Assembly: GCF_014694315.1 (NCBI RefSeq)
Contig: NZ_JAAOXD010000003.1
Coordinates: 418,222 to 482,221, forward strand
DNA length: 64,000 nt
Origin: Arthrobacter ipis
GTDB lineage: Bacteria > Actinomycetota > Actinomycetes > Actinomycetales > Micrococcaceae
Reading direction: 5' to 3'
In this document: piece by piece, positions 41,887-52,051 of the stretch
Position numbering within the stretch: the stretch's first letter is position 1
Layout of the letters: the number at the start of each line of letters is the position of its first letter
The notes under the pieces: model-generated
Told to the model about the DNA's origin: nothing
What the model saw: the letters and a program-made list of their open reading frames with translations, nothing else
Database searches by the model: none
Position numbers and translations under genes: made by a program

Positions 41887-43023
41887 TCAGTTTCCGGCGT
41901 AGGGCGAAACTACGACGTCGACCCGCTGGAACTCCTTGAGGTCTGAGTAGCCCGTAGTGGCCATGGAGCGGCGGAGCGCGCCGATCAGGTTGGAGGTCCC
42001 GTTGGTGTGGTGCCCCGGCCCGAAGAGCACCTCTTCCAGCGGACCCACAGTTCCGATGTTGACCCTGTCGCCGCGGGGCAGCTCCAGGTGGTGCGCCTCC
42101 TGGCCCCAGTGCCAGCCCTTCCCGGGGGCCTCTTCCGCCCGGGCGAGGGCGGTACCGAGCATGACGGCGTCGGCGCCCATGGCGATGGCCTTGACGATGT
42201 CCCCCGAGGTGCCCATGCCGCCGTCGGCAATCACGTGGACGTAGCGTCCGCCGGACTCATCCATGTAGTCGCGGCGGGCGGCGGTCACATCGGAGATGGC
42301 GGAGGCCATGGGCGAGTGGATGCCCAGGGCGCGGCGCGTGGTGGTGGTGGCACCGCCGCCGAACCCGACCAGGACGCCGGCCGCGCCGGTGCGCATGAGG
42401 TGCAGTGCTGGCGTGTAGCCCGCGGCGCCGCCCACGATGACGGGGACGTCGAGTTCGTAGATGAACTGCTTCAGGTTCAGCGGTTCGTGGTCCTTCGAGA
42501 CGTGCTCGGCGGACACAGTGGTTCCGCGGATGACGAAGATGTCGACGCCGGCGGCCACCACGGTCTTGTAGTGTTCCTGGGTGCGCTGCGGGGTCAGGGA
42601 CCCGGCCACGGTGATGCCTGCGGCGCGGATTTCGGCCAGGCGCGAGGTGATCAGCTCAGGCTGGATGGGTGCCTGGTAGAGCTCCTGCATCCTGCGCGTG
42701 ACGGCGGGGCTGTTGGTTTCGTCCGCAAGCGCGCCGATCTCGTCCAGCACGGACTGCGGGTCCTCGTACCGGGTCCAGAGGCCCTCGAGGTCCAGAACGC
42801 CCAGACCGCCGAGCTTGCCGAGCGCGATGGCCGTCGCCGGGGACATGGCGGAATCCATAGGGGCCGCGATAACCGGCATGTCGAACTTGTAGGCATCGAT
42901 CTGCCACGAGACGGAGACGTCCTTGGGGTCACGGGTGCGTCGGTTGGGGACGATCGCAATGTCATCCAGGGAGTAGGCACGACGCCCACGCTTGCCACGG
43001 CCAATCTCAATCTCGTAAGTCAC
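41887..43023 (-). CDS. guaB3: GuaB3-family IMP dehydrogenase-related protein
   Basis: 378-residue TIM-barrel relative of IMPDH and GMP reductase, lacking the CBS pair. It opens YEIEIGRGKRGRRAYSLDDI, typical of GuaB3, followed by MPVIAAPMDSAMSPATAIAL and LGGLGVLDLEGLWTRYEDP. Later marks are VIADGGMGTSGDIVKAIAMG and DAVMLGTALARAEEAPGKGW. Actinobacteria carry it beside classical guaB; cyanobacterial GuaB3 has been reported as a GMP reductase, so IMPDH activity should not be assumed. It is divergent from a conserved hypothetical by 31 bp. Confidence 0.93.
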   Translation of the reverse strand: MTYEIEIGRGKRGRRAYSLDDIAIVPNRRTRDPKDVSVSWQIDAYKFDMPVIAAPMDSAMSPATAIALGKLGGLGVLDLEGLWTRYEDPQSVLDEIGALADETNSPAVTRRMQELYQAPIQPELITSRLAEIRAAGITVAGSLTPQRTQEHYKTVVAAGVDIFVIRGTTVSAEHVSKDHEPLNLKQFIYELDVPVIVGGAAGYTPALHLMRTGAAGVLVGFGGGATTTTRRALGIHSPMASAISDVTAARRDYMDESGGRYVHVIADGGMGTSGDIVKAIAMGADAVMLGTALARAEEAPGKGWHWGQEAHHLELPRGDRVNIGTVGPLEEVLFGPGHHTNGTSNLIGALRRSMATTGYSDLKEFQRVDVVVSPYAGN

Positions 43024-43054
43024 TGCTCTAGGTTATCCCAGCTACAGTGGCGGA

Positions 43055-43699
43055 ATGGGCGGACGCTGGGTCTTCGACGGCCACATCGCAGGCATCGGGA
43101 CCGGCTCCGGCCTGCGCGCGGTAGTGGGGATCTGGCAGGAATCGCCCTTCGGTCCGTTCGCGGACGTGATGGTCCAGCTGCCGTCGGGGCGGCGGATACT
43201 CCTGGCTCCCGCTGAGGAGGTGGCTGAGTTTATCGCCGCCACCTACAGTTTCGAGGAGGTCCGCGTCCTGGACGTCGCTGCCATGCTGGCCGGGCAGTCG
43301 TTGGCGGTCGACGCCGGACCCCTGGTGATCCGGGCAGGCATCGGCGGCAGGGCCCTCCTGGGTTCGCTGCTGCGCACGGTACCCCGCCCGCTTGCCGTCC
43401 ACACCCGCTGGCTGACCGCAGTGAGCCCGCTCGTGGCTGCAGCCAGCCCCGGAACCCGGACCTTCGGTACGGCGGGGAACGGCAGGCTGGAGTATTACGG
43501 GGTGAGCGACCTGCATCATGTCAGCTCCGCCGTCGTCGGCTGGGAGGGTAGGGACGCCGGACCGCTATCCCCCATCAGCCCACCCGTCACCTTCGGATTC
43601 AGCAGCGTCCCGCCGCGGCCCAGCCTCGCCCGGGTCCGGACCACCGTGGCGGAAAGCCGCAGGGCTGGGGACAACTCCCCATCGAAGCCGGCTCCGTGA
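43055..43699 (+). CDS. conserved hypothetical protein
   Basis: 214 residues beginning MGGRWVFDGHIAGIGTGSGL. It is mostly soluble and beta-rich at the start (VVGIWQESPFGPFADVMVQL, with SGRRILLAPAEEVAEFIAAT) and ends in a Pro/Ser-rich disordered tail. There is no signal peptide or membrane helix. Codon bias is normal. A Trp- and Tyr-containing central part (GRLEYYGVSDLHHVSSAVVG) looks conserved. I recognise no named family. It is divergent from guaB3. Confidence 0.75.
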   Translation: MGGRWVFDGHIAGIGTGSGLRAVVGIWQESPFGPFADVMVQLPSGRRILLAPAEEVAEFIAATYSFEEVRVLDVAAMLAGQSLAVDAGPLVIRAGIGGRALLGSLLRTVPRPLAVHTRWLTAVSPLVAAASPGTRTFGTAGNGRLEYYGVSDLHHVSSAVVGWEGRDAGPLSPISPPVTFGFSSVPPRPSLARVRTTVAESRRAGDNSPSKPAP

Positions 43700-43768
43700 T
43701 GCGATAGTTTTGTGCACTGTCCTGATGCCAGGCCGTGACTAGAGAACAACATATTGGGGGAATCAGTG

Positions 43769-44695
43769 GTGCCTGGAATTTACGGTGCTGACATCGAGCA
43801 GCTTCGCGCCCTGTCCAAATCGATGGGCCAGTCCAAGCTGCGTCTTGAGAACGTGGAATCCACCGTTAATTCCCTGGTGCATTCAGCCGCGTGGAAGGGC
43901 GCTGACGGGGATAACTTCCGAAATGCTTGGACCTCGTCCCTGCGTCCGATGCTGAACAAGGCGGCGGAGTCCCTGCAGCACCAATCCAAGTCGCTGCTGA
44001 CCCAAGCGACCGAACAGGAAAAAGCCAGCAATGAAGGCGGCACGAGTGCTTCCTCGACGGCTAGGACTGGAACGACGGCGGCGATGCTCACCTCGTCCCC
44101 GGGTGAAGGCAGGAACTGGGACGACGCCTTTACCGACCCGAACTATAAACCTGCACCCTCAGGTCTGGAATGGCTATTGGAAAAACTGGGAGCCGAGGAC
44201 GGAAATGAGGCTTCCGACATCGCGAGCGCACTGCAGTTGGTCGCGGACAAGTTCAGCTGGAACATAGACCTTGCACAAGTCGAAAAGGGAGTTAGCAAGT
44301 TCTTTGACTTTATGAAGGGCGCCAGCAAGGGCCTTGTGGGGCTGGGCATAGTTCTGGGTGGCCTGGATATCGCATCAGGCATCGAGCATCGTGATCCGTT
44401 CCGAATTGCTGACGGAGTTGTTGGCGGAGGCCTAGCTATTGCCGCAGGAATCGCAGCAGCAACCGGTGTCGGGCTGCCCGTGGCGGCCGCCATCGGCGGT
44501 GCCGGTCTCCTGTGGGGACTCGCGTCCATTGCTTCCGGTGACACTCCGGTCACAAAACGTATCTGGGATTTCGGATCCGGAGTGGTCGGCGGGGTCAGAG
44601 ACCTTGCAAAGGGGACAGCAAACGGCGTCAAGAACCTCGCCGACGGCGCTGGAGATGCCTTAGGCCGGGTCGGCGGTAAGCTCGCATTCGGCTAA
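43769..44695 (+). CDS. WXG100-type protein with glycine-zipper C-terminus, candidate type VII secretion effector
   Basis: 308 residues from the GTG at 43769 (GGGGG eight bases upstream). Residues 1-85 form a WXG100-like helical hairpin: IYGADIEQLRALSKSMGQSK, then AWKGADGDNFRNAW with the W-x-G turn at 42-44. A Ser/Thr-rich linker and a helical middle follow. Residues 188-205 and 217-256 are hydrophobic and glycine-rich (GVVGGGLAIAAGIAAATGVG). This is the design of pore-forming T7 effectors such as TspA. No ESX core genes are in the window. DNA here is poorer in G+C (31 of 60 at 44161-44220). Confidence 0.72.
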   Translation: MPGIYGADIEQLRALSKSMGQSKLRLENVESTVNSLVHSAAWKGADGDNFRNAWTSSLRPMLNKAAESLQHQSKSLLTQATEQEKASNEGGTSASSTARTGTTAAMLTSSPGEGRNWDDAFTDPNYKPAPSGLEWLLEKLGAEDGNEASDIASALQLVADKFSWNIDLAQVEKGVSKFFDFMKGASKGLVGLGIVLGGLDIASGIEHRDPFRIADGVVGGGLAIAAGIAAATGVGLPVAAAIGGAGLLWGLASIASGDTPVTKRIWDFGSGVVGGVRDLAKGTANGVKNLADGAGDALGRVGGKLAFG

Positions 44696-44747
44696 TAGAG
44701 GTGACAACACCCTGCAGAGAACGACCATCAGCGGATCATAGGAACAC

Positions 44748-45398
44748 ATGACTAAGCAGCACCTGCCGGATACGGCGTACCGCGTCACGAGCCACGAAAT
44801 ACTGGCCCTGCTCGCGTTCGAGCCAGGGCCGGGTACCTCGCTAACCCGCCGAGCCCTGGGACTGTCAGACCTGCCGGACGATCACGACCTGGTTAGGGCC
44901 GGCATTGGCACGCTAAACGTCAGGGACGCGGCGACGGTCGACGGTGAGCAGGTCAGCCTGCACGGCCCGGCAGCCTTTCTGGCCAGGGTCTTCGGCACCG
45001 CGACTCTTTGGTTCGACATCACCAGGGTGGGTTCTGATGCCGTGGCGCCCGCCTACATCGCAGAGTCTCCAGCGGGCCGGGTAGCGCTTTTTCTTCGACC
45101 CTTGAGTGAATACGTATGCCTCCCGATGAGCGAAGATCCCGCTACGTCGGACATGCTAGAGGCCACTGTGGACGACGCCGTCAGTGCGGCGCGGGCTCCG
45201 TCCGGAGGCATTGTCAGCATCCGGCGATACGACATGGACGGCGAACCGATTGTTGCAAACGTCAAAGTGCTGAACGACGGCGTGATGAAACTGGCCTCGG
45301 CACCACTCGATGAGAGCGGCCAACTGACAGTCCGGGATCTGCAGCCCACCGAGCGACCGGGCCACGTAGTGCGTTCCCTGTTTGAGGCCCAGGCATGA
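44748..45398 (+). CDS. unrecognised cytosolic partner of the WXG module
   Basis: 216 residues, no signal peptide or membrane helix, mixed alpha/beta. It begins YRVTSHEILALLAFEPGPGT and includes VSLHGPAAFLARVFGTATLW and VSIRRYDMDGEPIVANVKVL. I recognise no family; by size and position it could be an effector chaperone (EspG-like) or an immunity/adaptor protein, but no motif proves that. It lies 52 bp after the WXG gene and its stop overlaps the next start as ATGA (45395-45398). Codon use resembles the WXG gene rather than the flanking housekeeping genes. Confidence 0.7.
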   Translation: MTKQHLPDTAYRVTSHEILALLAFEPGPGTSLTRRALGLSDLPDDHDLVRAGIGTLNVRDAATVDGEQVSLHGPAAFLARVFGTATLWFDITRVGSDAVAPAYIAESPAGRVALFLRPLSEYVCLPMSEDPATSDMLEATVDDAVSAARAPSGGIVSIRRYDMDGEPIVANVKVLNDGVMKLASAPLDESGQLTVRDLQPTERPGHVVRSLFEAQA

Positions 45399-45901
45399 CG
45401 GGCATTGATCCGAGTGTTATGACCCCCGAGGCCGGCTATGGATTCGCTCAGCGCAAAGCTTGGGTGTTTTCCGCCTGGTGGTACCCCGGGATTCTGGCGC
45501 TCTCCGGGGCAGTATATGGCGTGTTCGCACTGTTGTTGGGACAAAGCCCGGAAACCGGCGTAGTCATGGCAATACTCGGGACAGCGCTGTCGGCCCTTGG
45601 TTGGGCGCTGACCATAGCACCGCGTTTTACCCGCAAGCGTCCCCGACCTGCTTCCGACATCCCTCGAGTGGAGCAAGGGATCCGGACAACTCCCATTACG
45701 ATCCGAACACTCCTAATCGCGGGCGCACTGGCCCTTGCGGCCCTGATGCTGTTCACCCCTGGTGGTGCTTCCGTGGATGCCCTGCCGTTATTCGGACTGC
45801 TCGTCACATTGATACTGGGCATGTGCGCGGGGTTGGCCTACATACGCCGGCTCATGATGAACAGCGCCGAACTTTATGCGAGATGGCTCAAACGCCGCTG
45901 A
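45395..45901 (+). CDS. four-helix membrane protein of the WXG module, candidate immunity protein
   Basis: 168 residues with two helix pairs: YPGILALSGAVYGVFALLLG, VVMAILGTALSALGWALTIA, then TLLIAGALALAALMLFTPGG and ALPLFGLLVTLILGMCAGLA. A basic loop and C-terminus (RRLMMNSAELYARWLKRR) place both ends inside. It is translationally coupled to the previous gene. Membrane-active type VII toxins are neutralised by multi-spanning immunity proteins, so that role is plausible but unproven. No known family is recognised. Confidence 0.72.
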   Translation: MTGIDPSVMTPEAGYGFAQRKAWVFSAWWYPGILALSGAVYGVFALLLGQSPETGVVMAILGTALSALGWALTIAPRFTRKRPRPASDIPRVEQGIRTTPITIRTLLIAGALALAALMLFTPGGASVDALPLFGLLVTLILGMCAGLAYIRRLMMNSAELYARWLKRR

Positions 45902-45919
45902 GGGCGCCCCCTGACTCGG

Positions 45920-47779
45920 TCAGATCCCGCCAGCCTCCTCAACACTGAGCTGGGACTCGAACATCCGGAAGTAGCGGCCGCGGAGCGCCACCAGTTCCCG
46001 GTGCGTGCCCTGCTCCACGATCCGGCCGTCCTCCAGCATGTACACGATGTCCGCCTTCTCGATCGTGGCGAGCCGGTGGCTGATGGCGATGATGGTGCTG
46101 CTGCGCTCCGCGAACAGCCGGGTGAAGATGCGGTGCTCCGCCAGCGCGTCGATGGCGGACGTGGGCTCGTCCATGACCATGAACGAGGCGTTCCGGTAAA
46201 AGTTCCGTGCCATGGCCAGCCGCTGCCACTGCCCGCCGCTCAGTCCGCTCCCCTTCCGGCCGCGCGGATCCTCCATCCAGTTGCTGACGTGGTTGTCCAG
46301 GCCGTTAGGCAGTTTGTTGATGAAGTCCAGCGCCTCTGCATCGGCGGCCGCTCGGCTGATCCGCTCGTCGTCGCGGGGTGAGTCGACGTCGCCGAAGAGG
46401 ATGTTTTCGGCTGCGGTGGCGAACTCGTACTTGAGGAATTCCTGGCTCAGCACCGCCAGGTGGCGGTGCCAGGAGGTGACGTCGACGGCGGCGAGGTCCA
46501 CGCCGTCGAGCATCACCTGGCCGGAATTCGGGCGGTAAAGCCCGGCCAGGATACGGATCAGCGTGGATTTTCCGGCGCCGTTCTCCCCCACGATGGCGAT
46601 GTGCTGGCCCTCGCGGATGGTCATGCTGACGCCGCGGATCACTTCGATGTCGCTGCCGGTGTACGTGAAGCGGATGTCCCGCAGCTCGACCGTCTTCGGC
46701 GCCTCCAGCAGCGGCGGTGCGTGGCTGGAGTGCACGGGCAGTGCCATGAACAGCTCGTAGTCCTTGAGGTTGGCGAGGTCCTCATCGATCGAGCTGAGCG
46801 AGGACACCAGGCTGTTCGCGGTGGACAGAGCCCGGCTGACGATCTGCTGCACGTAGAGGAACTGTCCCACGGGCTGGGCACGGGCGATGATCTGGCCAAC
46901 CACCCAGATGAGAGAGACAACCTCTGCGGCGTACTGCAGGGCGTCGGCGGCCAACTGCTTGGGGATGTAGCGCTTCTGGAAGTCCAGCCGGCGCTTCTCG
47001 TCGGCGTCCCTGAGCCGGGAGCGCAGCCCCATGAGGTACCCGACGATCCCGTACAGACGCATCTCGGCAATGTGCTGGGGCCGGAGCAGGTTGGTCTCGA
47101 TCATCCGCCGCTGACGGCGCGAATCCACCTGGGTGTTCCAGTGCGCGATCTGCTCGCGGGACAGCTTGAACTGCAGGTAGACGCTGGGGACGATCGCGAC
47201 GAGCACGATCACGGCGATCCACCAGCTCACCAGCAGGAGCGCGCCGATGGCAAGGATCACCGACACCAGCTGCGTGAAGATGGCCGCGATCCTGTCCAGG
47301 ACCCTCGCATAGGAGTCGGAGAACCGCTTGGCGCGGTCGTAGAGGTCCACCGTCTCCTTGTCGTCGTACCGCCAGAAATCCAGCGCAAGGAACCGCTCGT
47401 ACATCAGGTCCCCCACAATGGCCCCAACCCGGAAGCTCATCAGCTGCTGGATGTAGCGGTCCACGCTGCCGAACGCGCCCCAGAACAGGCCGAGGGCGGC
47501 AGTGATGATGACATACACGATGGCCTGCTGCCCCGCTGCGGCGTCCCCGCTGTAGGCTGCAGCCAGCGCGGTGGTGGTCAGGCCGGCGAAGTACGTGGTG
47601 ACCAGTGGCAGCACCGCCGAGATCAGCGATCCGGCCACTTTCATGAGCACGGCACCCGGCGACGCGCGGAAACTGACGCGCAGGACCTGGGCCACGGCAC
47701 GGGCATAGGGCTTCAGTGCCAGCCGCCGCTGAGGTTCCCTTTTGGGGTTCAGTTCAGCGGGATGGCGTGGTTGGGACAT
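45920..47779 (-). CDS. ABC transporter, fused permease and ATP-binding protein
   Basis: 619-residue half-transporter that would act as a homodimer, probably an exporter. Five to six membrane helices precede the ATPase (AVLPLVTTYFAGLTTTALAA, VSVILAIGALLLVSWWIAVI). Walker A is VGENGAGKSTLIRILAG, signature SGLSGGQWQRLAMARNFYR, Walker B ASFMVMDEPTSAIDALAE and H-loop IIAISHRLATI. The insert NWMEDPRGRKG before the signature is unusual. The substrate is unknown. It is convergent with the WXG module, leaving only 18 bp. Confidence 0.92.
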   Translation of the reverse strand: MSQPRHPAELNPKREPQRRLALKPYARAVAQVLRVSFRASPGAVLMKVAGSLISAVLPLVTTYFAGLTTTALAAAYSGDAAAGQQAIVYVIITAALGLFWGAFGSVDRYIQQLMSFRVGAIVGDLMYERFLALDFWRYDDKETVDLYDRAKRFSDSYARVLDRIAAIFTQLVSVILAIGALLLVSWWIAVIVLVAIVPSVYLQFKLSREQIAHWNTQVDSRRQRRMIETNLLRPQHIAEMRLYGIVGYLMGLRSRLRDADEKRRLDFQKRYIPKQLAADALQYAAEVVSLIWVVGQIIARAQPVGQFLYVQQIVSRALSTANSLVSSLSSIDEDLANLKDYELFMALPVHSSHAPPLLEAPKTVELRDIRFTYTGSDIEVIRGVSMTIREGQHIAIVGENGAGKSTLIRILAGLYRPNSGQVMLDGVDLAAVDVTSWHRHLAVLSQEFLKYEFATAAENILFGDVDSPRDDERISRAAADAEALDFINKLPNGLDNHVSNWMEDPRGRKGSGLSGGQWQRLAMARNFYRNASFMVMDEPTSAIDALAEHRIFTRLFAERSSTIIAISHRLATIEKADIVYMLEDGRIVEQGTHRELVALRGRYFRMFESQLSVEEAGGI

Positions 47780-47816
47780 GGCTCCAGCCTAGTGCCGCTT
47801 CCCGGCCAGCAAGCCG

Positions 47817-48065
47817 TCAATACTTTTCGCCGTACTCGTACTCCGGGAAATCGAAGCAGGCACTGAAGCTGTCGATCTGCAGACTCTCCGGCCCGTCCCA
47901 GATCCCCACGATCAAATGTGTGCCGTCGTCGTGAAGCAGTTCGACGACACGCGCGCCATCCTTGTCGGTGCTGTCGCTGGCGTTCCAGCCGCCCTGGCCC
48001 GAATGACCAGTCCTGGCGGAAGCGGTCCCCGTCCGCCCGTGCCTGGGAGTCCCCCAAGCCGGCAC
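47817..48065 (-). CDS. short hypothetical protein, possibly a gene remnant
   Basis: 82 residues. The C-terminal 55 (from GGWNASDSTDKDGARVVELL to CFDFPEYEYGEKY) have normal codon bias and look protein-like, with an alternating beta pattern (THLIVGIWDGPESLQ). The first 25 are low-quality in this frame, while another frame reads GDSQARADGDRFRQDWSF there with better codon use. That suggests a frameshift near 48000 or a truncated older gene. No family recognised. Confidence 0.42.
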   Translation of the reverse strand: MPAWGTPRHGRTGTASARTGHSGQGGWNASDSTDKDGARVVELLHDDGTHLIVGIWDGPESLQIDSFSACFDFPEYEYGEKY

Positions 48066-48099
48066 CTATTTATCCATCGATTGTACTTTAGACAGACAA

Positions 48100-48135
48100 A
48101 AGGCCGGGATGGGCAGAACTGCCCATCCCGGCCTT
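48100..48135 (-). terminator. guaB terminator
   Basis: 17-bp perfect complementarity (48100-48116 with 48119-48135), effectively a 15-bp stem with loop AGAACT. It lies 8 bp past the guaB stop, and read leftward is followed by TTTTGTCTGTC. Confidence 0.9.
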
Positions 48136-48143
48136 CGTAGGGA

Positions 48144-49757
<1,614 letters not shown>

Positions 49758-49820
49758 CTAGAACCTCTGCGGCGATCCCCATATTCCGGGACGGCATTGT
49801 GAGCAAAGGCACGACCGAGG

Positions 49821-51881
49821 CTATTTCCAGCCGGTGGCCTTCAGCAGCCGTTTCTCGAACATCGGAATCATGGACTGGACGTAGGTCTTGGTGAGGTGGT
49901 TGTCGTCCTTGTAGACATATACGTTGCCCACCACCGCCGGGCAGATGCCGCCCGCGCAGATGAAGTCACTCATGTCCATCAGGCGCAGCCCGTCCACCTT
50001 GCCCCGGTATGCGTCCAGCGGCGATTTGGCGGCAAGTGATTCGCCGAGCGGCGGGTTGCACTCGGGAGCCTCGGTGCCGTACTTCTGCACGCATTCGGGC
50101 ATGTTGATTGCGAAGCGGGGGTTGTCCCGGACCCCCACCACGTCAATCCCGGCGTCGGTGAACTGCTGGATGCCCTCCAGGTAGCCGGACACCTCCGTTT
50201 CGAACGGGGCTTCCTTGTGTGTGAGAGATGCCACGGTGAACACTGCGTCCGGCTTGTGCTCCATGACGTACTCGGCGCTGGCCTTGTTGAAGGCGTTGCA
50301 GTCGGCGTCGCGCTCCGGGGATTCGGCACCGAACCGGCAGTTGCCCTTCAGGAGGGTGACCACCTCCCAGCCGTGGTCCCTGGCGATGGGGCCGAGCGCG
50401 GCCATGTACTGCTGCGCGTGGGAGTCGCCAAGCACCACGATCCGCTTGGTGACCCTGTCCGGCTTGCTGTTCTGCAGGCAGCCGTTGAGCAGGGGGTCGC
50501 TGGGGACGTTTTCGTCGGTGCACAGGCCGTCGATGTCCGCCCACTCGTTTTTCATGGCGGCAGGCGCGGGAATCACGGTGGCTTCCGGCGTCGCCTTGCC
50601 GGCGTTCTCCGGTGCCAGCGCGGCGGCGCCCGGAGTCAGCTCGCGCGGCTGCGCGGCTGCTGCCGCTTCCTCTGCGGTCAGCTTGGTCTGCCACACCGCG
50701 ACCGGCCCGGCCAGCAGGGCGCCGCAGGCAACAATCACGACGGCGGTTCGCCAGGCCCGCAGTTGCGGCCAGTGCCATTCGCGCAGGGGCTTTTCCACGA
50801 AGCGGGTGGTGAGCACGGCCAGCACCACGGAACCGGCCACAATGGCGAGGCCCTGGACCAGGTTTGGCTTTTCGATCCCGGTGGCTGCAAGCGACAGGAC
50901 CAGGACCGGCCAGTGCCAGAGGTACAGGGCGTAGGAGTTGTCCCCCAGCGCCACCAGCGGCTTTGCTGTCAGGAGCCTGTCCACGCCGAATCTGCTGCCG
51001 CTTTGGCCGGCCACGATGATGGCGGCCGCGGCCAGGGTGGGCCACAGCGCAATGAAGCCCGGGAAGGACCGGTCCACGGTGAGCAGCAGCCCGCAGGAGA
51101 TCATGGCGGCGAGCCCGGCCCAGCCCAGCACAACGCGCAGCGCCTTCACCGGCTTAAGGTGGGGCAGCGCCAGTGCCAGCAGCGATCCCAGTGCGAACTC
51201 CCAAAGCCGGGTCCGCGTATCGAAGTAGGCGTAGGCCTGGTTGCTGGCCGTCTGGTCGATGGAGTACACCAGGGAAGCGATGAAGATGCCGCCGAAGGCA
51301 AACAACAAAACAGTCCGGTAACTGACGTCCCGGCGGGCCCGCAGCAGCCGCCACACCAAGGCGGAGCCGGCGAAGATGAGGGGCCAGAGAATGAAGACCT
51401 GGCCCTGGATGGACAGCGACCAGAAGTGCTGGAGCGGGCTGGCTCCGGAGTGGTCCTGCGCGTAGTAATCCACCGCAGTGTTGGCCAGCAGCCAGTTCTG
51501 CCCGTAGAGGAGGGAGGCCCATGCTTCGTTGAGGACGTCGGGCCAGCGGCTCTGCGGCAGAACCAGCCAGGTTCCGGCCAGGACACCGAGGATCACCACG
51601 ACGGCGGCCGGGATCAGCCGTTTGAAGAGGTGCAGCCAGTGGCTCACGAGGCGCAGCGGCGCACCCTTTTCCACCTTGCGGATGAAGGACATGGTCAGCA
51701 GGAATGCCGAGATGAGGAGGAAGATATCCACGCCGCCGGAAACCCGGCCAAGCCACACGTGGTATGTGACCACCATGAGCACCGCGAGGGCGCGAAGGCC
51801 CTGGACCTCGGGACGGTAGCCCGGTTTAGCCTTCAGCCGGGCAGCCCGCGGCTCCTGCGTGTGTTCCTTGGTTTCTGGCAC
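49821..51881 (-). CDS. acyltransferase 3 / SGNH protein, OatA-like
   Basis: 686 residues from a GTG preceded by GAGGGG. The N-terminal half is an AT3 membrane acyltransferase (RPEVQGLRALAVLMVVTYHV with catalytic His, then GGVDIFLLISAFLLT) with about ten helices. The C-terminal half is an external SGNH hydrolase-like domain with IVVLGDSHAQQYMAALGPIA and the catalytic pair near the end in KDDNHLTKTY. Such fusions O-acetylate peptidoglycan or surface glycans outside the cell. The acceptor is unknown. The 165 bp to guaB hold a short hairpin at about 49716-49738. Confidence 0.9.
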   Translation of the reverse strand: MPETKEHTQEPRAARLKAKPGYRPEVQGLRALAVLMVVTYHVWLGRVSGGVDIFLLISAFLLTMSFIRKVEKGAPLRLVSHWLHLFKRLIPAAVVVILGVLAGTWLVLPQSRWPDVLNEAWASLLYGQNWLLANTAVDYYAQDHSGASPLQHFWSLSIQGQVFILWPLIFAGSALVWRLLRARRDVSYRTVLLFAFGGIFIASLVYSIDQTASNQAYAYFDTRTRLWEFALGSLLALALPHLKPVKALRVVLGWAGLAAMISCGLLLTVDRSFPGFIALWPTLAAAAIIVAGQSGSRFGVDRLLTAKPLVALGDNSYALYLWHWPVLVLSLAATGIEKPNLVQGLAIVAGSVVLAVLTTRFVEKPLREWHWPQLRAWRTAVVIVACGALLAGPVAVWQTKLTAEEAAAAAQPRELTPGAAALAPENAGKATPEATVIPAPAAMKNEWADIDGLCTDENVPSDPLLNGCLQNSKPDRVTKRIVVLGDSHAQQYMAALGPIARDHGWEVVTLLKGNCRFGAESPERDADCNAFNKASAEYVMEHKPDAVFTVASLTHKEAPFETEVSGYLEGIQQFTDAGIDVVGVRDNPRFAINMPECVQKYGTEAPECNPPLGESLAAKSPLDAYRGKVDGLRLMDMSDFICAGGICPAVVGNVYVYKDDNHLTKTYVQSMIPMFEKRLLKATGWK

Positions 51882-52051
51882 AGATAACCCCTCAAACGGC
51901 AGCACAAAGTAACCACGTTACCGTTTCGTGATATTTGAGACCAATCAACCGCTCGAGATGTGACCGGCGTCTCAGCAGGACGGATTCCGGTTTCCTGGGC
52001 ACTATAGAGTCGGTGACTAAGGGAAGTTGGTGGCGTTGATTGGAGTGCCAG

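Noticed and set aside
50217..51887. 556-residue rightward open frame
   Set aside because: Antisense of the OatA-like gene, which has clear AT3 and SGNH motifs.
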